Positions 24,997 to 33,074 of a stretch of 64,000 nucleotides of DNA are shown one piece after another (positions within the stretch are counted from its first letter, which is position 1; the number at the start of each line of letters is the position of its first letter). The notes beneath the pieces were generated by a model. That model had not been told where the DNA came from and did no database searches. It saw only the letters and a program-made list of their open reading frames with translations. The stretch spans positions 1 to 64,000 of the forward strand of contig CAWFYC010000030.1 of the NCBI GenBank assembly GCA_963819855.1, given 5' to 3'. This stretch comes from JAMXLO01 sp963819855. GTDB lineage: Bacteria > Pseudomonadota > Alphaproteobacteria > Acetobacterales > Acetobacteraceae. The position numbers and the translations under genes were made by a program.

Positions 24997-25115
24997 CTCT
25001 GTGTCCCTGTTCGTAGGCGACCGGTCTCATCCCATCCCTCATCAGGCAACGGAAACATGACCCTTTGGCAATTCAGGTGGGTCCAGGCAAACTGAGACGC
25101 AAGAGGGACCGCACG

Positions 25116-25874
25116 ATGCGCATCGAATACCTGTACCGCTATCCGGTGAAGGGCCTGACTGCCGAGGCACTGGAGGCGGCCGAAGTGGAGGAGGGCGGCT
25201 GCATCCCGTGGGACCGTGCCTTCGCCCTGGCGCAGGGCGATTCCGGGTTCGATCCGGCACAGCCGAACTGGCAACAGAAGACCAACTTCATGTGCCAGAT
25301 GAAGAACGCCCGCATCGCGGCGCTGTTCTCGTTTTTCGAACCGCGCAACGGTATGCTGGCGATCCGCGCCCCCGACGGTTCGGCGGTGGTGGAGAATGCG
25401 CTGACCGATGCGGGGCGCGAGCGGATCGCGACGTTCCTGACCGGCTACCTGGGCGAGGATGCGCGCGGCACGCCCCGCTTCCACCACGTACCGGGCCACA
25501 GCTTCTGCGACCAGCGCCAAAAGGTGGTCAGCCTGATCAACCTCGCCAGCCTGCGCGACTACGAGGCGAAGGTGGGCGCGCGCCGGCACCGACGGCGCTT
25601 CCGCGGCAATGTCTGGTTCAGCGGCGCACCGGCGTGGAGCGAGCGTGGCTGGGTCGGTCAGCAGATCCAGGTCGGCGGCGCCGTGCTGCGGGTGACCAGG
25701 CCAGTCACTCGCTGCGCCGCGACCCAGGTCAATCCTGAGACGGCGGAGCGTGACGTCGATCCGCTGGAGGAGCTGCGGCAACTGTACGGCCACGTCGAAC
25801 TTGGCGTGCATGCCGCGGTGATCGAGGGCGGCCGCTTCGCAGTCGGGGATGCGATCGAGCTGCTGCCGGAATAG
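25116..25874 (+). CDS. MOSC-domain protein (N-terminal beta-barrel plus MOSC)
   Basis: The 252-residue protein has an N-terminal MOSC_N-like barrel (IEYLYRYPVKGLTAEAL) and a C-terminal MOSC domain. The MOSC region includes QKVVSLINLASLRDYE, RRRFRGNVWFSGAPAW and the conserved cysteine in VTRCAATQVNPETAERD near 205. MOSC proteins bind a molybdenum cofactor ligand or sulfur-carbon lyase substrates. ATG 25116 is preferred; GAGGG precedes it, and the longer open frame lacks family sequence. It is divergent from clpB and converges on the RND permease gene. A second, distinct MOSC protein is encoded at 44132-44920. Confidence 0.88.
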   Translation: MRIEYLYRYPVKGLTAEALEAAEVEEGGCIPWDRAFALAQGDSGFDPAQPNWQQKTNFMCQMKNARIAALFSFFEPRNGMLAIRAPDGSAVVENALTDAGRERIATFLTGYLGEDARGTPRFHHVPGHSFCDQRQKVVSLINLASLRDYEAKVGARRHRRRFRGNVWFSGAPAWSERGWVGQQIQVGGAVLRVTRPVTRCAATQVNPETAERDVDPLEELRQLYGHVELGVHAAVIEGGRFAVGDAIELLPE

Positions 25875-25883
25875 GCGAGCGAC

Positions 25884-28800
25884 TTAGCGCGCCTCGCCAG
25901 TGGCCGGCACCTTCTCGTGGCCGATACCGTCGCCGACGGTCGGATGCTTTCCGCGCCTCCGCCATTCTTCGAACCGCTGCAGCACGGCGAAGAACGACGG
26001 TACAAACAACACGGCGAGGCAGGTCGAAGCGATCATGCCGCTGAACACGCTGATGCCGAGCGATTTCCTGGCATTGGCGCCCGCGCCGGTCGCGAGAACC
26101 AGTGGCAGCACGCCCAGGATGAAGGCGAACGACGTCATCAGGATCGGCCGGAACCTGGTCCGCGATGCCTCGACCGCCGATTCCAGGATGGACAAACCGT
26201 CGACCATGCGCCGCTCGCGCGCGACCTCGACGATCAGGATGCCGTTCTTGGCCGACAGCGCGATCAGCAGCATCAGGCCGATCTGGGTGTAGAGATTGTT
26301 GGCGGCACCCAGGCTGGTGAGGGCGATGACCGGACCGAGCAGTGCCAGCGGCACCGCCGACAGCACGGCCAGTGGCAGGATCCAGCTTTCGTACTGACCG
26401 GCCAGGCAGAGATAGACCAGGAGCACGGACAGGCCGAACACATAGTAGAGCTGGTTGCCGGTGATTTTCTCCTGGTACGACATCGCCGTCCATTCGAAGC
26501 TGACGTCGCTCGGCAGTACCCGTCTGGCGATCTGCTCCATGGCGACGATTGCCTGGCCCGAGCTGAAGCCGCGCGCGGGGCCGCCGACGATCGTGGCCGA
26601 CGGGTAGAGATTGTACAGCGTGATCAGCGGCGGCGCGACCACCGGGCTGAGATGCGCGACCGCACCGATCGGCACCATTTGCCCGTCCTGGCTGCGCACA
26701 TATAGATTCAGCAGGTCGTCCGGATGCAGGCGGTACTGCGAGTTGGCCTGGACATAGACCTGCAGCGATAAGCCGAACTTGTTGAACTGATTGACGTAGG
26801 TCGATCCGACATAGTCGGTGAGCGTCGAGAATATGTCGCCCACGGACACCCGCAGGGTTTCCGCCCTGGCGCGATCCACGGTCAGTGCGACATGCGGCGC
26901 ATCGGGCTTGAACGTGGAAAGCACGTTCGCCAGCGCGGGATCGCTACTGGCCTGCTTGATGATCTCCTGCGTCAGATTGTTCAGCTTCTGATAGTCGAAG
27001 CTGCCGCCGAGCAGCTCGAGCTGCATCTGGAAACCGCCGGCATTGCCGATCCCCTGGATCGGCGGCGGCGGCAGCACGAACGCTTGTCCGTCAGGCAGCG
27101 AGGCGACCGCCTTCTGCAGGCGCTGGTAGATCGTCAGCAGGTCCTGGTCGCCTGCCTTCAGGCGTTCGGCGAACGGTTTGAGCATGACCCAGCCGGTTCC
27201 CGCATTGGCGAGATCGGCGCTGTTGTCGAGCACGGAGACCCCTGACAGCGCGATCGTCTGCTGGACGCCGGGTATCTCGCGTGCCGCCTTGGCGGCCTGC
27301 TCCAGCGCCGCTGTCGCGCGGCCCAGCGACGCGCCCTCCGGCAACTGCAGCGCCATGATCAGATAGCCCTGGTCGTCGATCGGGATGAACGCCGTCGGCA
27401 GCCGGGCGAGTCCCCAGATGCCCGCGCCGGCGACCAACAGGGCGATCACCACCATGATGCCGCTGTAGCGCACCATGCGGCCGATGAACGCCGCGTAGCC
27501 GCGCTCCATCGGGTCGTAGATCCGGTTGAACCCGCGGTAGAAGAAGTTGCGTTGTTCCGGGGGTACCGGGGTGCGCAGCCACATGGCACATTGCGTCGGC
27601 TTGAGCGTTGCGGCGTTCACCGCGCTGATCAGCGCCGTCGCCGCGATCACCAGCGCGAACTGGGCGAACATGTTGCCGGTCAGGCCGGGAACGAAAGCGG
27701 CCGGCAGGAACACGCTCATCAACACCAGCGTGATGCCGACCACCGGTCCGAACAGTTCGTCCATCGCCTTGATGGCCGCGTCGTGGCCGGACATGCCTTG
27801 CTCGATATACTTGGAAACGCCCTCCACGATGACGATGGCATCGTCCACCACGATGCCGATCGCCAGCACGATGCCGAACAGGGTGGACAGGTTGACGGTG
27901 AAGCCCATCGCCGCCATCGCCGCGAAAGCACCGATGATGGTGACCGGCACCGTGGTGGCCGGAACCAGCGTGGCGCGGAAGTTCTGCAGAAACACCAGGA
28001 TGACGATCAGCACCAGGATGCCGGCCTGATACAGCGTCTTGTAGACCTCGTTGATCGAGTCATTGACGAACGTCGTGGTGTCGTAGGGGATGGAATAGTG
28101 CAGTCCCTCCGGGAAGCGGCGCGCCATCGCCGCCATCGCTGCCGCGATCTCCTTGCCGACCTGCAGCGAGTTGGACTCAGGCGTCTGATAGATGGCGATG
28201 CCGGCGGCGGGCCTGCCGTTCAGCTTGAAATCCTGCGCATAGGTCTGCGCACCAAGTTCGATGCGCGCAACATCGCGGACGTAGATCAGGCGCCCGCCCT
28301 GCGCGGTCTGGTCCTTGACCACGATGTCGCCGAACTGACTTGGATCGTTCAGGCGTGACTGGATGTCCACGGTGTACTGGAATTGCGTGTCGCCTGGCGC
28401 GGGCGGCATGCCGACCTGCCCGGCCGCCACGTTCTGGCTCTGCTGGCGGATGGCGTTGATGACGTCTTTTGGTTCCAGGCCGAATGAATAGAGCTTCTGC
28501 GGGTCGATCCAGACGCGCATGGAGTAGTTGCCTGCGCCGAACACCTTGACACTGCCGACACCCGGCAGTCGCGCCAGCACATTGGTCAGGTTGATCGTCG
28601 CATAGTTGCTCATGAACAGGCTGTCGTACTTGCCATCCGGCGAATCGAGCGTGACGATCTGCAGGATCGCGGTGTTCTTCTTCTGAACGCTGACCCCCTG
28701 GGCCTGCACGGGTTCAGGCAACGACGCCAGGGCAAGCTGCACCCGGTTCTGCACCAGCACCTGGTCGATATCAGGGTCGGTTCCGATCGCGAACGTCACT

Positions 28801-29075
28801 GTCAGGTTGTAGGTGCCGTCGGAGGCACTGGTCGATTCCATGTAGAGCATGCGGTCGACGCCGTTCACCTGCTGTTCGATCGGCAAGGCAATCGTGTCGA
28901 TCACAGTCTGTGCGCTGGCACCCGGATAGCTTGCCGTCACCGAAACGGTGGGCGGCACCACATTGGGATATTCCGACACCGGCAGGCGGAACAGCGAGAC
29001 GGCACCGAGCAGCACCAGGACGATCGCCAGCACATTGGCGAGGACGGGGCGCTCGATGAAATATTTGGAGATCAT
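25884..29075 (-). CDS. RND-family multidrug efflux permease (HAE-1)
   Basis: This is the inner-membrane proton/drug antiporter of a tripartite efflux pump. The 1063-residue protein has twelve predicted transmembrane helices and two large periplasmic loops. MISKYFIERPVLANVLAIVL at the start, LYMESTSASDGTYNLTVTFA, FGIVLAIGIVVDDAIVIVE (TM4 aspartates) and the C-terminal LMLLIALSAKNGILIVEVAR all match AcrB/MexF-type HAE-1 pumps. It is the third gene of an OMF-MFP-RND operon, 11 bases after the adaptor gene. The operon promoter region, 32026-32185, contains a perfect FNR-type box. Confidence 0.96.
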   Translation of the reverse strand: MISKYFIERPVLANVLAIVLVLLGAVSLFRLPVSEYPNVVPPTVSVTASYPGASAQTVIDTIALPIEQQVNGVDRMLYMESTSASDGTYNLTVTFAIGTDPDIDQVLVQNRVQLALASLPEPVQAQGVSVQKKNTAILQIVTLDSPDGKYDSLFMSNYATINLTNVLARLPGVGSVKVFGAGNYSMRVWIDPQKLYSFGLEPKDVINAIRQQSQNVAAGQVGMPPAPGDTQFQYTVDIQSRLNDPSQFGDIVVKDQTAQGGRLIYVRDVARIELGAQTYAQDFKLNGRPAAGIAIYQTPESNSLQVGKEIAAAMAAMARRFPEGLHYSIPYDTTTFVNDSINEVYKTLYQAGILVLIVILVFLQNFRATLVPATTVPVTIIGAFAAMAAMGFTVNLSTLFGIVLAIGIVVDDAIVIVEGVSKYIEQGMSGHDAAIKAMDELFGPVVGITLVLMSVFLPAAFVPGLTGNMFAQFALVIAATALISAVNAATLKPTQCAMWLRTPVPPEQRNFFYRGFNRIYDPMERGYAAFIGRMVRYSGIMVVIALLVAGAGIWGLARLPTAFIPIDDQGYLIMALQLPEGASLGRATAALEQAAKAAREIPGVQQTIALSGVSVLDNSADLANAGTGWVMLKPFAERLKAGDQDLLTIYQRLQKAVASLPDGQAFVLPPPPIQGIGNAGGFQMQLELLGGSFDYQKLNNLTQEIIKQASSDPALANVLSTFKPDAPHVALTVDRARAETLRVSVGDIFSTLTDYVGSTYVNQFNKFGLSLQVYVQANSQYRLHPDDLLNLYVRSQDGQMVPIGAVAHLSPVVAPPLITLYNLYPSATIVGGPARGFSSGQAIVAMEQIARRVLPSDVSFEWTAMSYQEKITGNQLYYVFGLSVLLVYLCLAGQYESWILPLAVLSAVPLALLGPVIALTSLGAANNLYTQIGLMLLIALSAKNGILIVEVARERRMVDGLSILESAVEASRTRFRPILMTSFAFILGVLPLVLATGAGANARKSLGISVFSGMIASTCLAVLFVPSFFAVLQRFEEWRRRGKHPTVGDGIGHEKVPATGEAR

Positions 29076-29086
29076 CGGCGTGCGTC

Positions 29087-30334
29087 CTAGCCACCGATGG
29101 TGGTCAGTTGCGGCACCACCTTGGTCCCCGGCGTCGCGCGCCAGAGCTCGCCGACCACCACGCGATCATCCGGCTTCAGACCGCTGGTGATGACGCGCAG
29201 GGTGCCGCTCAGTTCGCCAAGCTGGACATAATGCTGCCGGATCACGTCGTCCTGCTCGACCACCAGCAGGTAGCGACCGCCCTGATCCTCCTGCAACGCG
29301 CGGTCCGGCACCAGCAGCGCGCTCTGTACGGTCTTCCCCATCGGCAGTCGGATCTTGACGAAAACGCCAGGGAGCAGTGTTCGATCCGGGTTGCGCATGA
29401 TGCCGCGGACCAGCAGCGTGCCGGTCGCCGCGTCGATCTGCGGTGCGACGTATTCTATCGTGCCGCGGTGAGGGAAGCCGGTTTCATCCGACAGCGCGGC
29501 CTCGATCGGCACCCGCTGCAGCTCGGCCAGCGTGAGCCGGCGCTGATCCAGGTTGGCGCGGATCTGCAACGCCTGTTGCGAACTGATATTGGCCACCACA
29601 TAGATCGGATCGAGCTGAGTGATGTCGGCCAGGGCGGCTTCCTGCCCGTTGCCGCCGACCACGTTGCCCACATCGATGAGGTGCTTCCCCATCTGACCGT
29701 CGAACGGCGCCCTGACCTCGGTATAACCCAGGTTGAGTTGGGCAAGTGCGATCTGCGCCTGGGCCGCCACGATGTTCGCTTCCGCGCTCGCCCGTTCGAA
29801 ATTCCAGTGATCGACATCCACCTGGGTGGCCGCGTCGCGCTTGAGCAGCGCCGTATAGCGGACCACCTCGGTCTTCGCGTAGAGCAGCGCCGCCTGCTGC
29901 AACTGAAGCTGGGCCTGTGCCTGTTGCAGTTGTGCCTTGTACTGGTCTTGCTGGATGGTGAACAGCAGGTCGCCCTTCCTGACCAGTGCTCCATCCTGGA
30001 AGTGGATCTGCTCCAGAAAACCGACGACACGGGCAATCAGTTTCACCTGATTGACGGCAGCGGCATTGCCGGTGATCTCCAGCGACTCGCTGACAGTCTG
30101 GACCTTCGGTTGAACCACCGGGATTGTCGGAGCCGTCGGCGGTTGCACCTGGGCCACGTCCGAGGTGGTCGGCGGTGACACGGCAAGCGGCTTTGCATCC
30201 GCACCGATCGGGCTTTGCCCCCACTGGTCCCAAAGCCCGGCCGCACCGACAAGCACGAGCACCATGGCGGCAACGGCGCGCCATTTCGGCGCTTTGCGAC
30301 CGGCCGCCGCGATCGTGCGCAGAACGCTCACCAT
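29087..30334 (-). CDS. RND efflux periplasmic adaptor (membrane fusion protein)
   Basis: This adaptor links the RND permease to the outer-membrane channel. The product is 415 residues from ATG 30334. There is one N-terminal membrane segment (MVLVLVGAAGLWDQW), then the lipoyl/barrel-sandwich half-motifs around an alpha-hairpin (QAQAQLQLQQAALLYAKTEV), and YTEVRAPFDGQMGKHLIDVG, the HlyD/AcrA signature. Its start overlaps the end of the outer-membrane protein gene by 7 bases, showing translational coupling. A longer open frame to 30430 is within that neighbour and was rejected. Confidence 0.94.
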   Translation of the reverse strand: MVSVLRTIAAAGRKAPKWRAVAAMVLVLVGAAGLWDQWGQSPIGADAKPLAVSPPTTSDVAQVQPPTAPTIPVVQPKVQTVSESLEITGNAAAVNQVKLIARVVGFLEQIHFQDGALVRKGDLLFTIQQDQYKAQLQQAQAQLQLQQAALLYAKTEVVRYTALLKRDAATQVDVDHWNFERASAEANIVAAQAQIALAQLNLGYTEVRAPFDGQMGKHLIDVGNVVGGNGQEAALADITQLDPIYVVANISSQQALQIRANLDQRRLTLAELQRVPIEAALSDETGFPHRGTIEYVAPQIDAATGTLLVRGIMRNPDRTLLPGVFVKIRLPMGKTVQSALLVPDRALQEDQGGRYLLVVEQDDVIRQHYVQLGELSGTLRVITSGLKPDDRVVVGELWRATPGTKVVPQLTTIGG

Positions 30335-32025
30335 TGCGGTGCCCGCACGTCGGGGCCGCGGTCGGCGGGACCGGGAAGGCCGGGCGTCGGCTGCTGTGGC
30401 TGGCCGGCAGGCGGCAGCAGACCGCCCCAATTGGTACGGCTGCGCATTTCGTCGCGCGTGGCGTCATTCACGACATCATTCCCCTCTCGTATCTGCCATC
30501 CACCGCCAAGTGACCGGTACAAAGATGCGAGGCTGGTTGAGAGATTGCCCTCCGCCGTGGCGAGGTTGCTCTGCGCCTGATACAGGTTCTGCTCGGCGGT
30601 CAGCACCGTGGTGAAGTCCCTGGTTCCCAGCAGGTACTGATCGAGCGCGATGCGAAGCGCACTGCTGGCCGCCGCGACGCTGCGCCGCAGGAAAACGACC
30701 TGCTGGCGTCCCTGCAGGTATCCGCTCAGACCGTTTTCCACTTCCTGCTGCGCCCTCAACACCGTGTTCTGGTATTCGATCAGCAGGGTCTGAAGGCGCG
30801 CGTCCTGCACCCGCACATTGTTGGTGATCTGTCCGTAGTTGAGGATCGGCCAACTGAACGTGGGGCCGAATGCGAACTGGATGCCCGGTGCGGTGAACAC
30901 GCCGTTCAGACGGTTGCTGCCCGTCGTTCCTGCCACGGTGCCGAACGCGCCGGTGAGCGAGAATGCCGGGAACAGATCGGCCTTGGCCAACCCGATCTGT
31001 GCGCTCTGGGCGGCGGCCTTGAGTTCAGCGCTGCGAATGTCCGGCCGTCGGCGAATCAGATCGGCCGGAATGCCCACCGCGACGTCGTTCGGAGGGACCG
31101 GTATGGTCTCCGGACCGGCGAGCAGCACGTCCAACGACGCCGGCGTCATGCCCAGCAGCACGCGGAGCGCATCCTCACCCTGCTGCAGTTGCGCGGTGAG
31201 TTGCGGAATCATCAATTCCGTCTGCTCCAGGACATTCTGCGCCTGATACGCGTCTAGCGCCGTGGCGGTGCCGCCGTGCCAACGATCGGTGGCAATCTGC
31301 AGCGCCTTGCGCTGCTTCAACACGTTCTCGCGTGCGATATAGATCTGCTGCTGGAGCGTGCGTATGCCGATATACGTCGTGGCAACATCGCTCAGCAGCG
31401 TCACCAGGACATCGTCGTAGGTGGCGATCGATGCCAGATATGACGCATCGGCCAATTCCACGCCGCGGCGGAACTTGCCCCACAGGTCCACCTCCCAGGC
31501 GATCTGGGTGTTCAGCGCAGCGCGCCAGTAGTTCTCAAGCTCGTGCTGCGGATTCGAGGTCGGATCAACCTGACTGGCTTGGTTATAGCCTACATTCGCG
31601 CCGATCTGCTGCGTTTGCGGGTAGAACTCGCCGACCGCGACGCCAAGTGTGGCGCGCGCTTCGAGCACCCTGGTGCCGGCGGCCATCAGGGTAAGATTTT
31701 GTCGATAGGCCAGATCGATCAGGTGATTCAGCGTGGGGTCGTTGAACGCTGCCCACCACTGCTCGTAGTCCTGACGATCGGTACGAACCGATGCGTCGCC
31801 CGACTCCAGCCAGTTGCCCGCGACCGGCGCGGTCGGCGCGGCGAAGTCGGGACCGACCTTGCAGCTCGCGAATGGCAGCACCACCGCCAAGGCCAGAATG
31901 CGGCAGCGTACGGCAAATGGTCGACGAATATAAGATGCGACAACTCGGGAATCCGACGTCACCGGCAATGTTCTCATGCGGAAACCGTCGAGCGCAGATC
32001 TCGACCAGAACTGACGCCCATCCAT
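30328..32025 (-). CDS. Outer-membrane efflux lipoprotein, NodT/OprM family
   Basis: The TolC-like channel of the efflux pump has 565 residues from ATG 32025, which has GAGGAG five bases upstream. A lipoprotein signal is visible with lipobox FASC, preceded by LALAVVLPF, so the mature N-terminal cysteine would be acylated. The body contains two OEP repeats with YRQNLTLMAAGTRVLEARA and IGLAKADLFPAFSLTGAFGT, the NodT/OprM hallmarks. The C-terminus is unusually long and proline-rich (GGLLPPAGQPQQPTPGLPGP). It is the first gene of the operon and divergent from the channel-like gene at 32186. Confidence 0.94.
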   Translation of the reverse strand: MDGRQFWSRSALDGFRMRTLPVTSDSRVVASYIRRPFAVRCRILALAVVLPFASCKVGPDFAAPTAPVAGNWLESGDASVRTDRQDYEQWWAAFNDPTLNHLIDLAYRQNLTLMAAGTRVLEARATLGVAVGEFYPQTQQIGANVGYNQASQVDPTSNPQHELENYWRAALNTQIAWEVDLWGKFRRGVELADASYLASIATYDDVLVTLLSDVATTYIGIRTLQQQIYIARENVLKQRKALQIATDRWHGGTATALDAYQAQNVLEQTELMIPQLTAQLQQGEDALRVLLGMTPASLDVLLAGPETIPVPPNDVAVGIPADLIRRRPDIRSAELKAAAQSAQIGLAKADLFPAFSLTGAFGTVAGTTGSNRLNGVFTAPGIQFAFGPTFSWPILNYGQITNNVRVQDARLQTLLIEYQNTVLRAQQEVENGLSGYLQGRQQVVFLRRSVAAASSALRIALDQYLLGTRDFTTVLTAEQNLYQAQSNLATAEGNLSTSLASLYRSLGGGWQIREGNDVVNDATRDEMRSRTNWGGLLPPAGQPQQPTPGLPGPADRGPDVRAPQW

Positions 32026-32107
32026 TCGAACTCCTCGCCACGGCACGCGCTCGTTGAACCCGGGCGGCAGATGGCTTATCAGCGTCACCTTACAACCCCA
32101 GTCCGCA

Positions 32108-32121
32108 TTGATCCAGATCAA
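32108..32121. promoter_or_regulatory. FNR/FixK-type box between efflux operon and channel gene
   Basis: TTGATCCAGATCAA is a perfect TTGAT-N4-ATCAA inverted repeat, the binding site of Crp/Fnr-family oxygen or nitric-oxide regulators (FNR, Anr, FixK, NnrR). It lies 83 bases upstream of the efflux operon ATG (minus strand) and 65 bases upstream of the channel-like ATG (plus strand), so it can act on either. The binding protein is not encoded in the window. Confidence 0.8.
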
Positions 32122-32185
32122 TCCTGATTCTCATCAGCCTGCATGGACTGGCCAGGCAAAACCGGCGAGACGCGAGGGGTGGGCA

Positions 32186-32668
32186 ATGTTGCCTGTCGGA
32201 ACAACGGATGCCTGGGCTTGGGACTGGTTTTGGGGTCTGCTGCTGGTCACCGTGTCGCTCGTTGCGCATGCGTTCGGCCTGGGTCTGATCCGCGTCTTGC
32301 TGGCAAGATGCTTCGATTCAATGCTGCCGCGCGCTCGGCGGGGCGCTCATTTCAGTCTGCTTTTTCCTGTAGTGATTGGTTTTACCGCGCTGCTGCTGGC
32401 GACTCTGCACGGAATTGAAGCGTCGCTTTGGGCGGCCGCCTATGTCTGGCTTGACGCAGTGCCGGATTTCGCACGTGCGATGTATTTCTCCCTGCAAATG
32501 ATCACAACCCTTGGCGCAGACGTCATCAACGTAGACGCCCGCTGGAGGCTGATGGGTCCATTGGAAGCAATCTGCGGTATGCTGGTGTTCGGTCTGAGCA
32601 CCGCCTTTCTACTGGCCGTTTTCCAGCGCGCCTGGCCGTTTTCCACGTCGACCGAGCGCAAAGACTGA
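32186..32668 (+). CDS. Two-TM ion-channel-like membrane protein with altered filter
   Basis: The 160-residue integral membrane protein begins MLPVGTTDAWAWDWFWGLLL and has about four hydrophobic segments. The C-terminal part, MYFSLQMITTLGADVINV followed by a long helix LEAICGMLVFGLSTAFLLAV, has the layout of a bacterial K+ channel pore: pore helix, filter, inner helix. The filter reads TTLGAD instead of T-x-G-Y-G-D, so K+ selectivity is doubtful. ATG 32186 has GAGG 8 bases upstream. A perfect FNR-type box lies 65 bases upstream, shared with the divergent efflux operon. Confidence 0.7.
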   Translation: MLPVGTTDAWAWDWFWGLLLVTVSLVAHAFGLGLIRVLLARCFDSMLPRARRGAHFSLLFPVVIGFTALLLATLHGIEASLWAAAYVWLDAVPDFARAMYFSLQMITTLGADVINVDARWRLMGPLEAICGMLVFGLSTAFLLAVFQRAWPFSTSTERKD

Positions 32669-33074
32669 GTGCGGCTCCATCAACCAGCACTTCCCTGTCG
32701 ATCTCCAGTCTCCTGGGGCGGGCATAATGCTGCGATCGCCGGATCCACTGTGGGATGGATGCCTCGTCCGCCTGCACCGGAGCCAAGTTCATAACAACGA
32801 ATGTCGTCGAATACGCCTTCGGAAACGGCGACAGCAGCAAACAGGACTTCGCGCGTCGACAATGAGCGCGCGCACCTCGGCGGCGGGGATGCATCCACAG
32901 GTCGCCAGGCTAGTGGCGCCGGCGCAATCCGACGCGATCACCGACGCGCAGCAAGAGACACATCATCGGAGGCCAACCTCCGGCTCAACGCCTACAAGCT
33001 CCAGTCGGTCGACTGCTTTTCCGAACACACCGGCGGTGGCAGAGTTCGCGGCTGGCGTTGTTCCCTCGATAGGC
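32669..33074. other. Intergenic stretch with no recognised gene
   Basis: These 406 bases separate the convergent channel-like gene and the SulP transporter gene. Open frames exist on both strands, but their codon composition is irregular, they have no Shine-Dalgarno and they show no recognisable protein. No tRNA, terminator hairpin or repeat stood out. Confidence 0.5.

Noticed and set aside
22411..25095. An 894-codon open frame antisense to clpB
   Set aside because: It mirrors clpB in a GC-rich genome. Its composition is Arg/His/Leu-rich without motifs, while the opposite strand encodes a complete ClpB.
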